Of a stretch of DNA of 64,000 nt, positions 12,173 through 23,921 are shown one piece after another. The stretch's first letter is position 1. Every line of letters starts with the position of its first letter. A program made the translations under genes and the position numbers. A model generated the notes under the pieces. That model was not told the DNA's origin. It saw only the letters and a list, made by a program, of their open reading frames with translations, and did no database searches. Source of the DNA: Neopestalotiopsis rosae (taxonomy: Eukaryota; Ascomycota; Sordariomycetes; Amphisphaeriales; Sporocadaceae). Location: contig JALGAS010000008.1 of NCBI GenBank assembly GCA_023078685.1, positions 2,108,001-2,172,000 of the forward strand, given 5' to 3'.

Positions 12173-13339
12173 ATGGAGACAACATGGCAAGACCCGGAAC
12201 TGGTAAGTGTGCTGTCTCTCTTAAGCCTGTATGCAGCTTTATATTTACAATACTCTCTATTGTAGCGGTTCTTGCTCGGCGAAATGATCAAGGCAAGCAC
12301 AATAGACGTGCCAATCCTTGCAGATTTCATTAGAGCTCAGAATATCGATCCAAACTGGTTGAACATGCAGCTCCCCATAGGTAGGTACCATGCGGACGAT
12401 GGCCTCTTTATAGTCTGCAAACGAGAGCTGACATGGCTAGGTCGCACCATGCAACAATGTATGGTAGCAGCGGAGAGAGTTTTGTCTACTCATCAACCTC
12501 CACCTCCGAATTACTACGGCCTGAAGCGCAAGTCCCTAGAAGCTAGCGATCAGGCGCCGAAGAGGCAGGTCACAATGGGCCCAATCGAGTCGTCTCATCC
12601 GCCACGCAATATCCAACCCCGTCCTATTGCAAGCAGCTTTCAGGCTGTTCCTCTCAGCATGAACAGCAGTTCAAACATGCCAGGCACGATTCCGGTAACT
12701 GGAAAGAAGCGGGGGCGCCCGTCCAAGGCCGACAAGGAAGCCCAAGCCCGTGCAAACTCATTTCGAACAATGGAATACGCACCGATCATACCAGCGCCTG
12801 CGCCTGTACCGGTACCTGCACCTGCACCCACACCCACGGCAGCGCCTGTAGCGGCCATCAACATAGCGCCAGCGCGCGAGTACATACCTTCGCCAGGTTA
12901 TGAATATTCAGGCAGCACAACAGATATCCAGGGCAAGAAGAGGGGCAAGTTGGGCGAGTACTCACCGACGGGCTCGTATCTTCTCCCTTCTCCAGCGTCT
13001 GCGCCGGATCATCGCGGTCCCCCTGAGCCCGTTGAGCAGCCTAGCCGGACGGGTTCGCCTAGAGATCATGGAGGTCAGTCTGGGGACTCGAGACCGTCGT
13101 CTTATCATCACCAGCCAATGCAACACCCTTCACCGTCGCCCAGACAAACACACTCGACGACACCTGTGCAGCAAGCCAACACGCTTCCGCCATTGAAAAC
13201 CGATCGACCACTTGAGCAGTACAGGCCGGAAGCTCCTCGTGTCGACCCGATTTTCCCAGATCGGGACAGGTCCCGCAGCGGTTTCGATCCGATGACCCGT
13301 GCCACACCACCAATTCCGCCCGTCGCGAATCGGGGTTAG
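12173..13339 (+). CDS. AT-hook protein of unknown function
   Basis: Three exons: 12173-12202, 12266-12380 and 12441-13339, giving 347 aa. Intron 1 is 12203-12265 (GTAAGT...GTAG). Intron 2 is 12381-12440 (GTAGGT...CTAG, with a CTGAC branch point); it is 60 nt, has no stop and keeps the frame, so it could easily be missed. Splicing joins LPIG directly to RTMQQCM, which reads as one helix-rich block. The first 75 residues look like a small folded domain. Residues GKKRGRPSKADKE form a classic AT-hook, the minor-groove DNA-binding motif. The rest is disordered and rich in Pro, Ala and Ser, with a PAPAPVPVPAPAP repeat. The family is not one I can name. A nuclear chromatin-associated role is inferred only from the AT-hook. 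Confidence 0.82.
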
Positions 13340-15964
13340 AGATTTTTCTTTGGACACATTGTGGAGCCTTTGACAGGCGTCTCATATGTGCTATTCTGCT
13401 ATCGCGATGAGCATAAGGGACGAATAGATATTCTGAGTTTGAATGGCAATTTTGGCCTTCATTCTCAACTCACCTGGACCACCAAAGCATCAGATCCAGA
13501 TCGGAAATATGCGTATACGATTTGATTATTGCCGATTGATACGAGGCCGGTCGAGCACTCGAAAAGGTGCATACTTGATTTCACCATGAAATTATGCTTT
13601 CACCAGTGGGTTTCATGTTGAATGGCAAAGAGAGCGCCACGTCGTCTGATGGCTTGCTTTTGCGATAACTTCATTTCTTCGGCGTCTGGTACACGGGCAG
13701 CTGGCGGGCATTCTCATACAATACCCCTTGCGGCATTTGCAGGACTATATGTCCTTCATTACATGATTTTGATACCATAAATCATTGTCTCTTTTCATTC
13801 TTTTTTTTTCTTTCTCTTGTTTTTCCTTCCTTACTGGTTCTCGGTATACATACAGGTTATCCTATACGCGGTTACAAGGCGTTGTCAAATGTCAAATGCG
13901 GGAGGCATTGGGGCGGATTCGATCACCGAACAAATTTTTATGAAGGTGTCAATGTGTGTACGATTTTTCTAGGGGCTACTCAAATGTACGTTCGCGAGGG
14001 GGATATGTGCCTTTGAAAGAAAGACAAAAGAAAAAAGGGAATTCATGGTTTCGGCACAAGGGGGTTTTACATGGCAACTCTACAATCTAATTGGAAGGTT
14101 AACACGTGCTTTTGAGGCCCTGCGCGATTGATTTGAAGCACAGCCGTGCCAGCCCGTGCCAACGTGCTTGCTACATCACGTTGCACTACAGCTATTTATT
14201 TTGTATTTGTCTTTTGGCCCACCTCTTCTGCCGAGGCGGCTGACTGGATCCCAGAAACAGAAACGCTACGTGATATATAATCGTGGCCAATGAGATGTTA
14301 TCAAACCCAAAATTCGAACGACAAGAAAAGGTGCGTCACCCCACGGGCGCGCGGGCTAGGCCGCCTCGACTCTTCTTGCCCTCTGCAACAAGAGATAGTT
14401 AAAGAGGGTCTTTTTCTTGTATTTGAAGTCAACTTTCCAAGGGACTTTTGTTTTCCCCCAATAACGCACATGTATCCGAACAGGACTTTGTACCAAGGCA
14501 CACAAAGTGGAAACCCCATTTTCCAACGGATGATCATCATCATTGGTCTTGTAGCTGGGAGAAGAAGAAAAAGAAAGCAACTGCGGCATTATCGCAAGGG
14601 ATCAAATCCCGAATTCCCGGAAACGGGGAATCCCAAAGGGGGTAAAGTGAAAAAAGAAAAAAAAAAAGAGGTTCGCTGGCTTCTATTGCCGTTGTCTTCC
14701 CATCATTAATCTTCCCTCAAGGCGTCATTGTGATGATTCTCATCTTGAATGATGCGGGATTATGTTTATTACACAAGGTGGTTTCTAGAAAAGGAAAAAA
14801 AGGATTCGGCCAGCTTCTTTTCCACCCACGCGAGCCTTTTTTTTTTTTTTTTTTTTTCGGCGTGTATTTGGTGTGTTTTTGTCTCCTTGTCGTTGGGATT
14901 TATTCATTGGACTATTATAGTATGGTATATCTAACGCGTAGCCATCCTCCTTCTTCAGCATGTAGAAAATACCAGAAAAACATCTGGTCCTAGTTGCCCA
15001 ATCTACAAAGCCAGGAATGAGTGTTCCAAGGACACGCAGCCCACTGGGGAAGTGAAATGGATTTAAACAGAGCCCACAAGAGCAAAAGAAATGAGACTAC
15101 ATTGATAATAACTCTTGTCCAGGAATTATAATAACAATGACCAATAAAAAAGATAAGAAACTTGTTCTACCACAGGGAACCTCTCTGGGAAGCTGGAGTG
15201 TATTTCTTCAGGAACAGCCGCCAGAGAGAGGATAAGCTTAACAAACACTTGCTTTGCCAATTCCTTGTTTTACGAGCAATACCAGTTTTGTCAGTTGAAA
15301 CGTGGGATCACTTTTTTCTAGGTTCTGGAAAGGGGAGAGGAAAAAAGAACAAAACACAAGCGGCACAAATCCATATCAAGTACAAGTCTTGGATGAGTAT
15401 GAGAGTCGGCGGCTACAGCTTATCTCTCGCAGTCACTTTGAAGTTTGCCAGGTCATTGAGACGTTGGATTCCACAGCACAAATTGTCATTTCTTCTCTAT
15501 CTAGTGAGTGCATCTGTCTTTGCTACTCTAGCCGACTGACGCCCAAGCAAGGCTTGGATCCCCCATGATCAAAAAGAACAATCACCATGATGCTGTGTCG
15601 AGCCCACGAGAAAGCTAAATGCGTATGCCGCTGCGAATGATGAAAATGCTGGATCATTGATTCCGGCAGGCAATTGACCGGCACAACGCCAATCCAATCG
15701 GGACTCGCCGGTCCCATGAGATCATTCCATTCGCCGAAAAGTAAAATCAGATCAAAAACCTCAAATGCCAGTGCGCTATGCTATGCTCAAGGATGCCGAA
15801 AAACTCCGTAGGCCCCCCATGAAGACAAAAATGACTGCATTCTATGATTGTATGCGTCGCTTAGAAATCTCGTTTCTTTTTCAAAAGTCCGGGTATATGC
15901 GTGGAAGAAGAAATCGTCTGCGATGACGACGATGACGGTGTGGGCGAATGCTATTGTTCATTGC
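13340..15964. other. Intergenic between two converging genes
   Basis: The AT-hook gene and the F-box/WD40 gene both end here, so 3' UTRs and polyadenylation sites are expected. I see T-rich and A-rich tracts (including a 21-T run) and only short, featureless open frames. No RNA gene was recognised. Confidence 0.55.
14837..14857. repeat. Poly-T tract of 21
   Basis: An uninterrupted run of 21 T on the plus strand. It is a homopolymer in an intergenic, probably 3' UTR, setting. Confidence 0.9.
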
Positions 15965-18232
15965 CTAAATGAAACCAGCATCGCGTGCAACATCAGTCGT
16001 GGACGTGCCCTCGAGCATTCCAATATTCTGTACACCGTGACCAAAATCCATGATAAGGATCTTGGGGTCTTGTCCAGTGCTGACAATGCGTCTGTAATCG
16101 CTCTTGGCACTCAACACCCAGCTGGCGTGCCATCGAGGGAAGTCGAGAAGCTGGTCGCCTGTCGCCATGTCAAAAACCTTGATATCGGTATCGTAGCTGC
16201 CACTGATGAGACGTCCGCTGACGCTGTCAATGTGCAGACTGCGGACCAGACTGTCGTGTGCCTGCATCTCCCTGATGCACTCGCCCGTTCTCGCGTCCCA
16301 GATACGAATCATCTTGTCACTACCAGCAGATGCAATGTATCGGCCGTCCTCGGAGAACTGGCTGCAGGCGAGACCCTTGGTGTGGCCCTCGAATTCACGA
16401 ACGACTTTGCCACTGTCAATGTTCCACAGCTTGACCTTGAAGTCGCCAGAGCAAGATACAATACTGTTGCCACGGAGCTGAACGGCGTTGACGGGACCGG
16501 TGTGGCCCTTGAGCTGCTTCAACATGGCACCAGTAGCTCGATCCCAGACACAGATGCTGATGTCCTTGGAGCAGGTGACAATGTGCTTGTCGTCGAAGGC
16601 AAGATCGAGAACAGCTGCGGTATGGTGTTCGAGTCGACGAATAGGGCGATAGCCAGACTTGACATTGTATACAATGCAGGAGCCGTCTGAGGAACCAGTG
16701 ACGAGAATATTCTCATCGTACTGGAGACACAAGATTGAAGCCTTGTGGTGAAGCTGGAAGGAGACGACTGCTGGGACCGACTCATGGTTGCGTGCCCTCT
16801 CTGGCACTGAAACATAGTGCAGTGGTCGGCCGTTGGCATCGAAAAGTACCGAAGTGTCATTGACGACTTCGGGCGGTCCGATGACGAGTCGGCACTGGAA
16901 GGTGTGCATGTCCCAGATTCGAATCGTCTTGTCCCTTGAGCCAGTGATGATCTTGGATCTAGAAAGCATTATGGTTAGTTTGTGTAATTTGGACAGTGGT
17001 AGTAGAATTTTAACATACTCATCGAATTGGAGGCAGTAGATACTGTCCAGATGACCGTTCAGGTAGACTGAGCGGAACTGGGTGCCTTGATTCCATCGTT
17101 GCTCCAGCTGTTGCTTTGCCTTGTAAATCTTCTGCCAATCGTTTCCGGGGAGGATGGCCGGGATGCCATAGCCTGTGCCAGGCTCAATTGGTGCAGCAGT
17201 CGCGTAGGTAGCAGTCTTCTCGCGCAGGAAACTCTGTCGCCAAATCTGCCAGTCCTGTGCAACGTCGTACCACTTCTTGGACACTCGGGCGGCAGCAGTC
17301 AGGCCAGTTGCGTCGAGGTGGGAGAGGATGCGGATAGAGAGCTCGCCAGGCAGGCGGGAGATGAAGTCGACTCTATTCATTCGTGTATTCTCTCTCAAGC
17401 TCACTTCGGTATCATTATAGTTGGCAATGGAAATGCCGATTCCACTTTCACGATCATTGTGCGTCTGGTCGGCTAACCATTCCTCCCGTTGTAGCATGGC
17501 CAGGTATTCGTTGTGGGAGACGACGGAGGCTTTAGCTGCGGCGCCGGTATGCGAAGGAATGATCGGAGGCTGGAGGCCGTTGCCAGGAATGGGCACATTA
17601 GAGAATGTCGACTCAATGGGTGAGTAGATGGTATCCAAGCCGTTAGCTCGTCCGCCATTAATCATTCTCGAATTCTTAAAGCTGGCGGCCTGCCGCAACT
17701 TGTTCCAAGCTGAGTGAGCGGTAGAGGAAGATCTCGTGTGTTGGTGTTGTGCGTGCTGTGCGGTGAACTCCAGGGTCTTTTCCGGCTCTGAGCTGCGGCG
17801 ATCCCGGCGATGTACAATGCCCTTCATAAGGCTCAAAGAAGCGCGCCGAAACTTGCCAGTGAGCGAGCCACTGCCATCCTGAGACTCTGAACGAAGGTCG
17901 TCCTCTGTAGAAGTTTCGGGGAAGACCGAGGGAGCGTGAGTGTCGTCGTTCTCCGAGTTGTCTTCAGAGGAGCTGAGGAGTAATGACTTGGGTCGTCGTC
18001 GCCAGTGAACCGTTGAGCTGAAGCTCCGTGTGCGTGTAAGGAAGGGATTGGCGGTGGTAGGGCGAGGAGCGGCGGCGGTGGCAGGCTCTAAAAAGTCCTT
18101 CTCGACCTCAGCCCCTGTGTCGGCGGAGTACGCACTGGCGCCAGACGTGGATGGCTCGTAGTCATTCATCAGGCGCTTGGCTGGAGTCCAACCCGGCACG
18201 GGGAGGGTCGTGGTCGTGGTGTTGTTCACCAT
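15965..18232 (-). CDS. fwd-1: F-box/WD40 protein, SCF ubiquitin-ligase substrate receptor (beta-TrCP/Slimb/FWD-1 type)
   Basis: Two exons on the minus strand, 18232-17019 and 16958-15965. The 60-nt intron 17018-16959 (GTATGT...CTAG) keeps the frame. The product is 735 aa. The first 280 residues are disordered and Ser/Arg-rich. An F-box follows at about 290-332 (SRLPGELSIRILSHLD), then seven WD40 repeats at about 394-725. Blades such as CLQYDENILVTGSSD, IVTCSKDISICVWD and RLISGSYDTDIKVFD resemble metazoan beta-TrCP closely, more than Cdc4 or Met30. F-box proteins of this group bring phosphorylated substrates to Skp1-Cul1. The Neurospora member FWD-1 degrades the clock protein FRQ. The symbol is by resemblance, not proven orthology. 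The start ATG is the first in a Thr-rich opening segment. Confidence 0.9.
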   Translation of the reverse strand: MVNNTTTTTLPVPGWTPAKRLMNDYEPSTSGASAYSADTGAEVEKDFLEPATAAAPRPTTANPFLTRTRSFSSTVHWRRRPKSLLLSSSEDNSENDDTHAPSVFPETSTEDDLRSESQDGSGSLTGKFRRASLSLMKGIVHRRDRRSSEPEKTLEFTAQHAQHQHTRSSSTAHSAWNKLRQAASFKNSRMINGGRANGLDTIYSPIESTFSNVPIPGNGLQPPIIPSHTGAAAKASVVSHNEYLAMLQREEWLADQTHNDRESGIGISIANYNDTEVSLRENTRMNRVDFISRLPGELSIRILSHLDATGLTAAARVSKKWYDVAQDWQIWRQSFLREKTATYATAAPIEPGTGYGIPAILPGNDWQKIYKAKQQLEQRWNQGTQFRSVYLNGHLDSIYCLQFDEYVKILLPLSKLHKLTIMLSRSKIITGSRDKTIRIWDMHTFQCRLVIGPPEVVNDTSVLFDANGRPLHYVSVPERARNHESVPAVVSFQLHHKASILCLQYDENILVTGSSDGSCIVYNVKSGYRPIRRLEHHTAAVLDLAFDDKHIVTCSKDISICVWDRATGAMLKQLKGHTGPVNAVQLRGNSIVSCSGDFKVKLWNIDSGKVVREFEGHTKGLACSQFSEDGRYIASAGSDKMIRIWDARTGECIREMQAHDSLVRSLHIDSVSGRLISGSYDTDIKVFDMATGDQLLDFPRWHASWVLSAKSDYRRIVSTGQDPKILIMDFGHGVQNIGMLEGTSTTDVARDAGFI

Positions 18233-18240
18233 TGTGTAAG

Positions 18241-18259
18241 ACTGACTGACTGACTGACT
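18241..18259. repeat. CTGA tetranucleotide repeat
   Basis: About 4.7 copies of ACTG directly upstream of the F-box/WD40 start codon, so within its 5' leader. Confidence 0.85.
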
Positions 18260-19485
18260 AGTCGTCGGTGGGGCAGCGGGTGTGCCTGTTCAGTTTGGAG
18301 CGTTGTAACGCCGTGAAGGAACGACGGCAATAACAAATGGCGGCAACAAGTGCAAGGCGAACAGTCAAAACAAGAAAATAGAGTAAAAACAAAAAAGTTC
18401 CAGGGAAAGAAAGAAAGATCGTAGGTTGGCGCAAGCCCAATTCTCTTCCCAAAGAAACAAGAGAGACGATTGGGAAATGAGGGTCGACAGTCGAAGGAAC
18501 CGGGGTCCCCAGGAAACAAGTCAATAAGTAGGTGAGAGTGGTACGCAATGTACGTACTTCTCCCACGGCGTACAGTACAGACTGTACAGTCCAGTCCAGG
18601 TCTCCTCCAGTCGATGTCGCCGGCAACCTACGCTGGAACCTACGGCAAGGTACAAGCAGGTAGGCCAGGTACGGTACGTCAACCAAGGTGAGGCGGTGGA
18701 CTTGCGAGACGTGGCGGGCGGTAGATCTGGAACAACTTTTTTCGTGAATCGACTAGTTAGCGGCTGGTCCGTCCTAGAAACTAAGATGGACTGAGTCGTG
18801 CAATATCCGATCTCCCTCTGTGGCCCCTTTCCAGGAGTCAGGATTGAGACAGAAATGGGCTTCTGAAAGGGCAGTAGAGGAGGGACGGACTGCTTTCACA
18901 GGAAGACCGGTGTTGAAAAGGGTCGGGTGCATCCAGAAAGCGAGTCGTGTGTTGCCCGACTATGGATTCTTATTTTTTTTCTTCTTGGTTCACTTCTCGT
19001 TTGTTGCCCTTGACCACGCACGCAGATGACTGGTTGGGGGTGGGAAGGATGATGACTTGGGGGCGCTGCGCCAGTGGCGGGCACCACTAAAGAAAGAGAC
19101 TGGGGGAGTGGAATGATGAGATTGTTCAAGTAGTGTGATGTGCTTTTTTCTTCTTCGTCTTGGGCTGGGTTATCTGCATATGCGCGTCTGCCGAACCGAG
19201 CAGACAATAATCAAAGGGAGGGAAAACAAAAATTGTTCTCTTTCTCGTCCGTTTGTCTGAGCTGTCTCTGGTCAAATCAGACTACACAAGAGGCGCTCAT
19301 CAGGTCAGAGGGTCTTTGTCGGTCATACGTTGATACATAAGCTGATTCGTGGGGAAAGGCCAACCACCCACTTACATACATACACATGTAAGTATGTACA
19401 TATGTACACTTTGAACAAGTGATGGTAAGTTGAGTTGATTGATTCAGTGAATTTGGGGGAAAGTGAGGGGGCCAGAGGGCTGGAC

Positions 19486-19511
19486 ATCAATCAATCAATC
19501 GATCAATCAAT
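19486..19511. repeat. ATCA tetranucleotide repeat
   Basis: About six copies of ATCA with one C-to-G change in the middle. It is a plain microsatellite in the upstream region of the F-box/WD40 gene. Confidence 0.8.
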
Positions 19512-20974
19512 TAAAGCTCGTCAATCGACATGGGGCCACAAACGACGAAGCCAGCCTGATGGTGATGGTGATGGGGGACAGCAAAAAAAAGGTATACTAT
19601 CGCGCTAAGGAAATGCTTGGGCGGAAAAAGAGACTTACGGAATGTGACGCTATGCTGCACGTTTGTGCACCTAGCGCCAAGGTGCTTCTGTGCTTTGTCG
19701 CGGGGCGTGTACAAGTTCGGCAGACCCGAATTGGACCTTTCGCCCGGAGGAATCAAAAGTAGTCTGATGATGATGGTCAAGAGCGAGAGAGTGAGTGTGT
19801 GTACTTCGTAGGTGTGTGTGAGTCTGCGAAAAAAGAGCGGTGGGAGAACACCTCCAACAACCATTCACTTCACCCGGCCAGTCACCCAATCAATCAGTTT
19901 CTGATGTCGGCCTTTGCAGGGCAGTCGGTCGGTTGGTCGGGTAATTGGTCAGAAGGCAAAACAAAATCCTTTTTTCGCACACAAGAAATCCGTCTGGACA
20001 AGATGCATCATGCGTCAGAACGTGGGACGAACACGGTTGGCTAGCTACGCTAACAAGGAGTCACTGCGCGCGCTGTATCTGTGCTGCCAGCCACAGTGCA
20101 GTGGACAAGACAATCGAGGAGCGGAAACCCTGTTGCTTGGGCGGTATACTATGTCGAACAATGTCTGGGGGGATAATGAGGTTGCTGGGATCTTCGGAAC
20201 CCGTCAGCAGCAGTCAACCATAATTGCAGTCTACACAGTAGGTAGTTCTTCAGTGGAGGTACTTTACCAGGAAGTGATGATGCGATTGGGGGTCTGGGCT
20301 ATGAATTTGATCCTTCCCTCAAGCTTGGTCAGAAAACAGGTACCGACATCTTGGTATCGCCGTTGGGCAGTGACATTCTAGCGCTCCAAGTGCTGTCGGG
20401 TCTGTGTTCTAACCCCCCAGACTGCCAGTGCTCCTCTATGGATGCTGCTAACACTAACAACAACAAGGGCGCACCGCACGAAACGCCAACCTTTGATCCG
20501 AGCACTGCTTGTCCATCCTGCGCTCAGTTTCAATAACGACTATTCATATGGCCATCTCTTACCCATTGGAGAGGATATATGTCTGCAACAGTGTCTCACG
20601 ATCCCTTCCAAGGGCGCCCTCCTACATGAAGCTTGTTTATGGGAGGGTGGTTCTTATGTCCATGTGGGGTTTCAATTATCTGTCTCTCTCTCAAGAGGGT
20701 TCCCCAAAAAATCAATCAATTCTATTGATCGGGAATATTATCGTAGCCGACGCGCGGTTACTTGGAGGGATGCAACGCTTCAGTTCCTAATCCGGCCTTC
20801 TCGTCTAATCAGCGCGGACGACGATTGGGCACTTTGGTTTTTTCTCAATCCCCAGGTTTCTCTAGGAACTCAATGTACGTAAGTAGCAGTACTACCACTA
20901 CGGAGCTCCGGGGTCTACCAGGGTCGCACAGAACGCCAATCTTGGGCTGTTTGGCCGGGCCCGGTAGATATCCA

Positions 20975-20994
20975 GCAAGCAAGCAAGCAAGCAA
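20975..20994. repeat. GCAA tetranucleotide repeat, five copies
   Basis: Five perfect copies of GCAA, in the gene-poor stretch. Confidence 0.9.
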
Positions 20995-21644
20995 CCATAG
21001 CTGTGTGCAAGGATAGCTAGGTAAGCCTGTCTGTAAACATGTTTTATAACTCTGCGTCTGTCTATGCTTACATGATGCACCCCGACATCTTGGGGAGCAT
21101 GCGCTCCCATTGTTTCTGATGTTATTCTTGCTCATGTAAGATTCATCCTTCCGGATTGCCACGAGCAGAGTATGTAATTTAGGTAGCTTGCACGCAGATC
21201 CAGCTTGCAAGGGCCAGCAGGGATCGCGTATGGAATTAGGTACATTTATGTAAGTAAGATGGGGTCAACTACACTACCTACATACACAGTAACCTTAGTA
21301 CCTTGGGGCTGAGGGTATGTAATGTAGGTAAAATTGTTGGAGGCTGTATGTTGGCTGCCTGGGCCAAAAAATCCCAAGCTGTCAGATCCCATCGTTGTAA
21401 CCACATGCGACACCACCACCGCGCCCACGCCTGCACCATAGTTTGTGCGTTGGACCTGGACGAAAGCAAGAAAAATAATGTGTGTGCTGCAGCCGGCATG
21501 CATGAGCTGAATCTTCCGTCGTCCCTCGGCATTGATGTCGTCAGTCAGCGCAGATCATCTCATGTTTTGACGAGGAAAATGAAGAATTGTTTCCTCTTGT
21601 CTTTGGCAGCAAACCTGGGAGACGAGACAAGCAGCAGCCAGTAG

Positions 21645-21688
21645 TAGATTGGAGGTCAAGATCACATAGATTGGAGGTCAAGATCACA
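21645..21688. repeat. Perfect tandem duplication of a 22-bp unit
   Basis: Two identical, directly adjacent 22-bp copies beginning TAGATTGGAGG and ending GATCACA, at 21645-21666 and 21667-21688. There is no mismatch between copies, which suggests a recent duplication. Confidence 0.95.
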
Positions 21689-21900
21689 GTCAAACGCTTT
21701 TTCTGGCGCCTCACGATATACACATACTATCTCACGACTCCATCTTTCCAAATACTGTAAACATTGGATAGCGACAGCAATAACGCGCAGCAACCGACAG
21801 ACAAGATTCAATATTCAATATCGCGTTACCTCGCCAAGCTTTGCTCTTAATGGCGGCATTGCTGGTTGGATGGCGCCATTACCCAAGGACCCCAAGCAGC

Positions 21901-21935
21901 CCAGCAAAGCCCAGCAAAGCCCAGCAAAGCCCAGC
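21901..21935. repeat. Tandem repeat of CCAGCAAAGC, 3.5 copies
   Basis: Three perfect 10-bp copies and a half copy; related CCCAAGCAGC sequence precedes it. Confidence 0.92.
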
Positions 21936-23921
21936 TACCGCCATTACCAGAATCCATCCGGAATGCTACAGTAGCTACACAAAGCTTGAGAGCAAGCTCG
22001 CGACCCGGATAGTCAGGGGACCGGATTTAGAACACACCTCATCACAATCCCTGCATCTACTCTATATTACGAGCATCACGGGCGCCTCCCCATGGACACT
22101 TGTGCCAGTCATGCGCTCAGCCTCAAGCTGTACAGGTTGAATCGACTGTGGTTCGAGACCTGCTGTTGACTTTTTCCGATGCAATCCCACGGCAGCATGC
22201 GCTATTGCTCTTGGCTAGAGAGTCCGCACTTGGTGCGGAGTAGTGATTGATCACTGGACTTGTTGGTCGCGACCCCAAAGACCTAGACTTTGCTCTCATT
22301 TCTTTCGCTGGGTCGCAGTCGTGTGGAACGTATTCTGTAAACTCCTGTATCGACGGCGGTACTAGCTGGCTGCGATTGGCATCAGCGATCCGGTGAGCTC
22401 GGTCCCAACCTCGCGGAGCTCTCGGTGACACGGGATCCCGCCATTTTGGTGCATATTACATCAGAGGTGCTTCAAGAGCCGCGATTCTTTCTGCGTCGCA
22501 TCCCAGAGGAGAGACTCTCTCACGTCTTCTTGATTCGCGCCAACCATCCAAGGGGTGTTTACTGCCTTGGGCAACAATGTCCGCGGGCGACGAGGGCGAC
22601 GACGACAACGACGATACGCGGGATGTGAAAGCCTCGCGAGCCGCCCAATAACTCGCTGTGCTCTCTGCTTCGGAGCCCCTCGTCGAAACCCTGCCAAGAG
22701 CTCGACTCTGCACGATCGGGTTATCCGACGTCAGCATCGTCGGCACAACCGACGACTTTCCATAACTCCGCCCTCTATTATTCATGCCGAGTATCCATTG
22801 TACGCGATTCCCGGGTAACCTTGCGCCGCGGGATTCTGGTCTATTGATTCGTTTGCCGTCAATCCTGCTTGATGACTTGGTCGTGTCGCTTGTGTTTCAA
22901 TCGCGACATGACAAGCAGTGACCCCCATTCATCACGGCTTTCATATCCCAGTTGGCATATCGGAATCGACCCCTCTTCTCCCGGTCTCCTTTCAGCCCCG
23001 TTGCAATGATTTCACTTCGGTCGGCAAACGCTGGGATCATACGTGGCTGCCTCGGAGTATCATAATCATCTTGAATCACGTCAGCTGAGTCACGATGGTG
23101 ATGATTGGTATAGTCTTTACCCGACCGGCAGATTCTCTCCATCACGCAACGCATCTTGGCGAGTCTGGACCAGACCCAGGGCCCTCAATAGGGGCTTGCA
23201 TGCGACGACTGATCTCGGGAGTATCCTCTAAAGCCCTTTTGGGTGATGATGAAGGATTTTGGCGTTGGGAATACCACATGAGTGTTATACAGTAAAGACT
23301 AGTGAGTCGTGTATGTCGATAATCAAGGTAAGTTCTGTTTTCGTACCGGTTAATCATCTAGTATTACGACACACAAATGCGATTGGCTCAAGGTTACACC
23401 TTAGTAACAGGACAGGGCATCATTACAACGCGGTAGGTTGGTTGTGTCCCTTTCGGCTATCGACTTTATATGAGCAGCCATACCTGTATCATATTAGAGT
23501 TACAACGCAACGCCCGCTTGTAGCTTCAGTGATTGAAGCCTGGTGATTGAGTACCGCATCTATTAGCTATAATGCCTTTATGAAGATGAAATATGATGGA
23601 GCCACGGAGCATCAATGAAATGCGACTCGTGGCATTGGTTGTAAGTGAACTGAATCTGGTATCTCCAGCAATGCCAAACGTTTATATTTTGCAACCGGCG
23701 TCTGAGGAAATGGAAATACTATCCCTGGATGAATTTTGAGAAACAGTCCGCCATGATGCACGGAAATACTGCAAAGTTGCCTCAGAAGTCTAGCAGCCAG
23801 ACCGCCCCTTCGTAAGTCGAACGTAACGAAACAAGACAAAACCAAAGATGAAAGGACAGATTCCGCAGTAACAAAGAAGAAAGAAATCCTCAGTTCATAC
23901 TAGAAGTCACAAAGATCATGC

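Larger units (their letters stand above)
18233..23921. other. 5.7-kb region with no convincing gene
   Basis: The left end is the promoter of the F-box/WD40 gene (a CTGA microsatellite lies just upstream of its ATG). The right end is the 3' flank of the monooxygenase gene. Between them I find many short open frames on both strands but no family motif and no plausible exon chain. The stretch 22100-23200 on the minus strand has several short, Ser/Arg-rich frames in different phases that could be a decayed gene, but I cannot recognise it. Simple repeats are listed separately. Confidence 0.5.

Noticed and set aside
22140..22165. GGTTCGAGACC, resembling a tRNA B box
   Set aside because: The bases around the loop do not form a T stem, and no acceptor, D or anticodon arm fits.
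22123..22785. Two overlapping minus-strand frames in the gene-poor block
   Set aside because: They are in different phases, Ser/Arg-rich and without motifs; not called as a gene, only mentioned as a possible decayed sequence.
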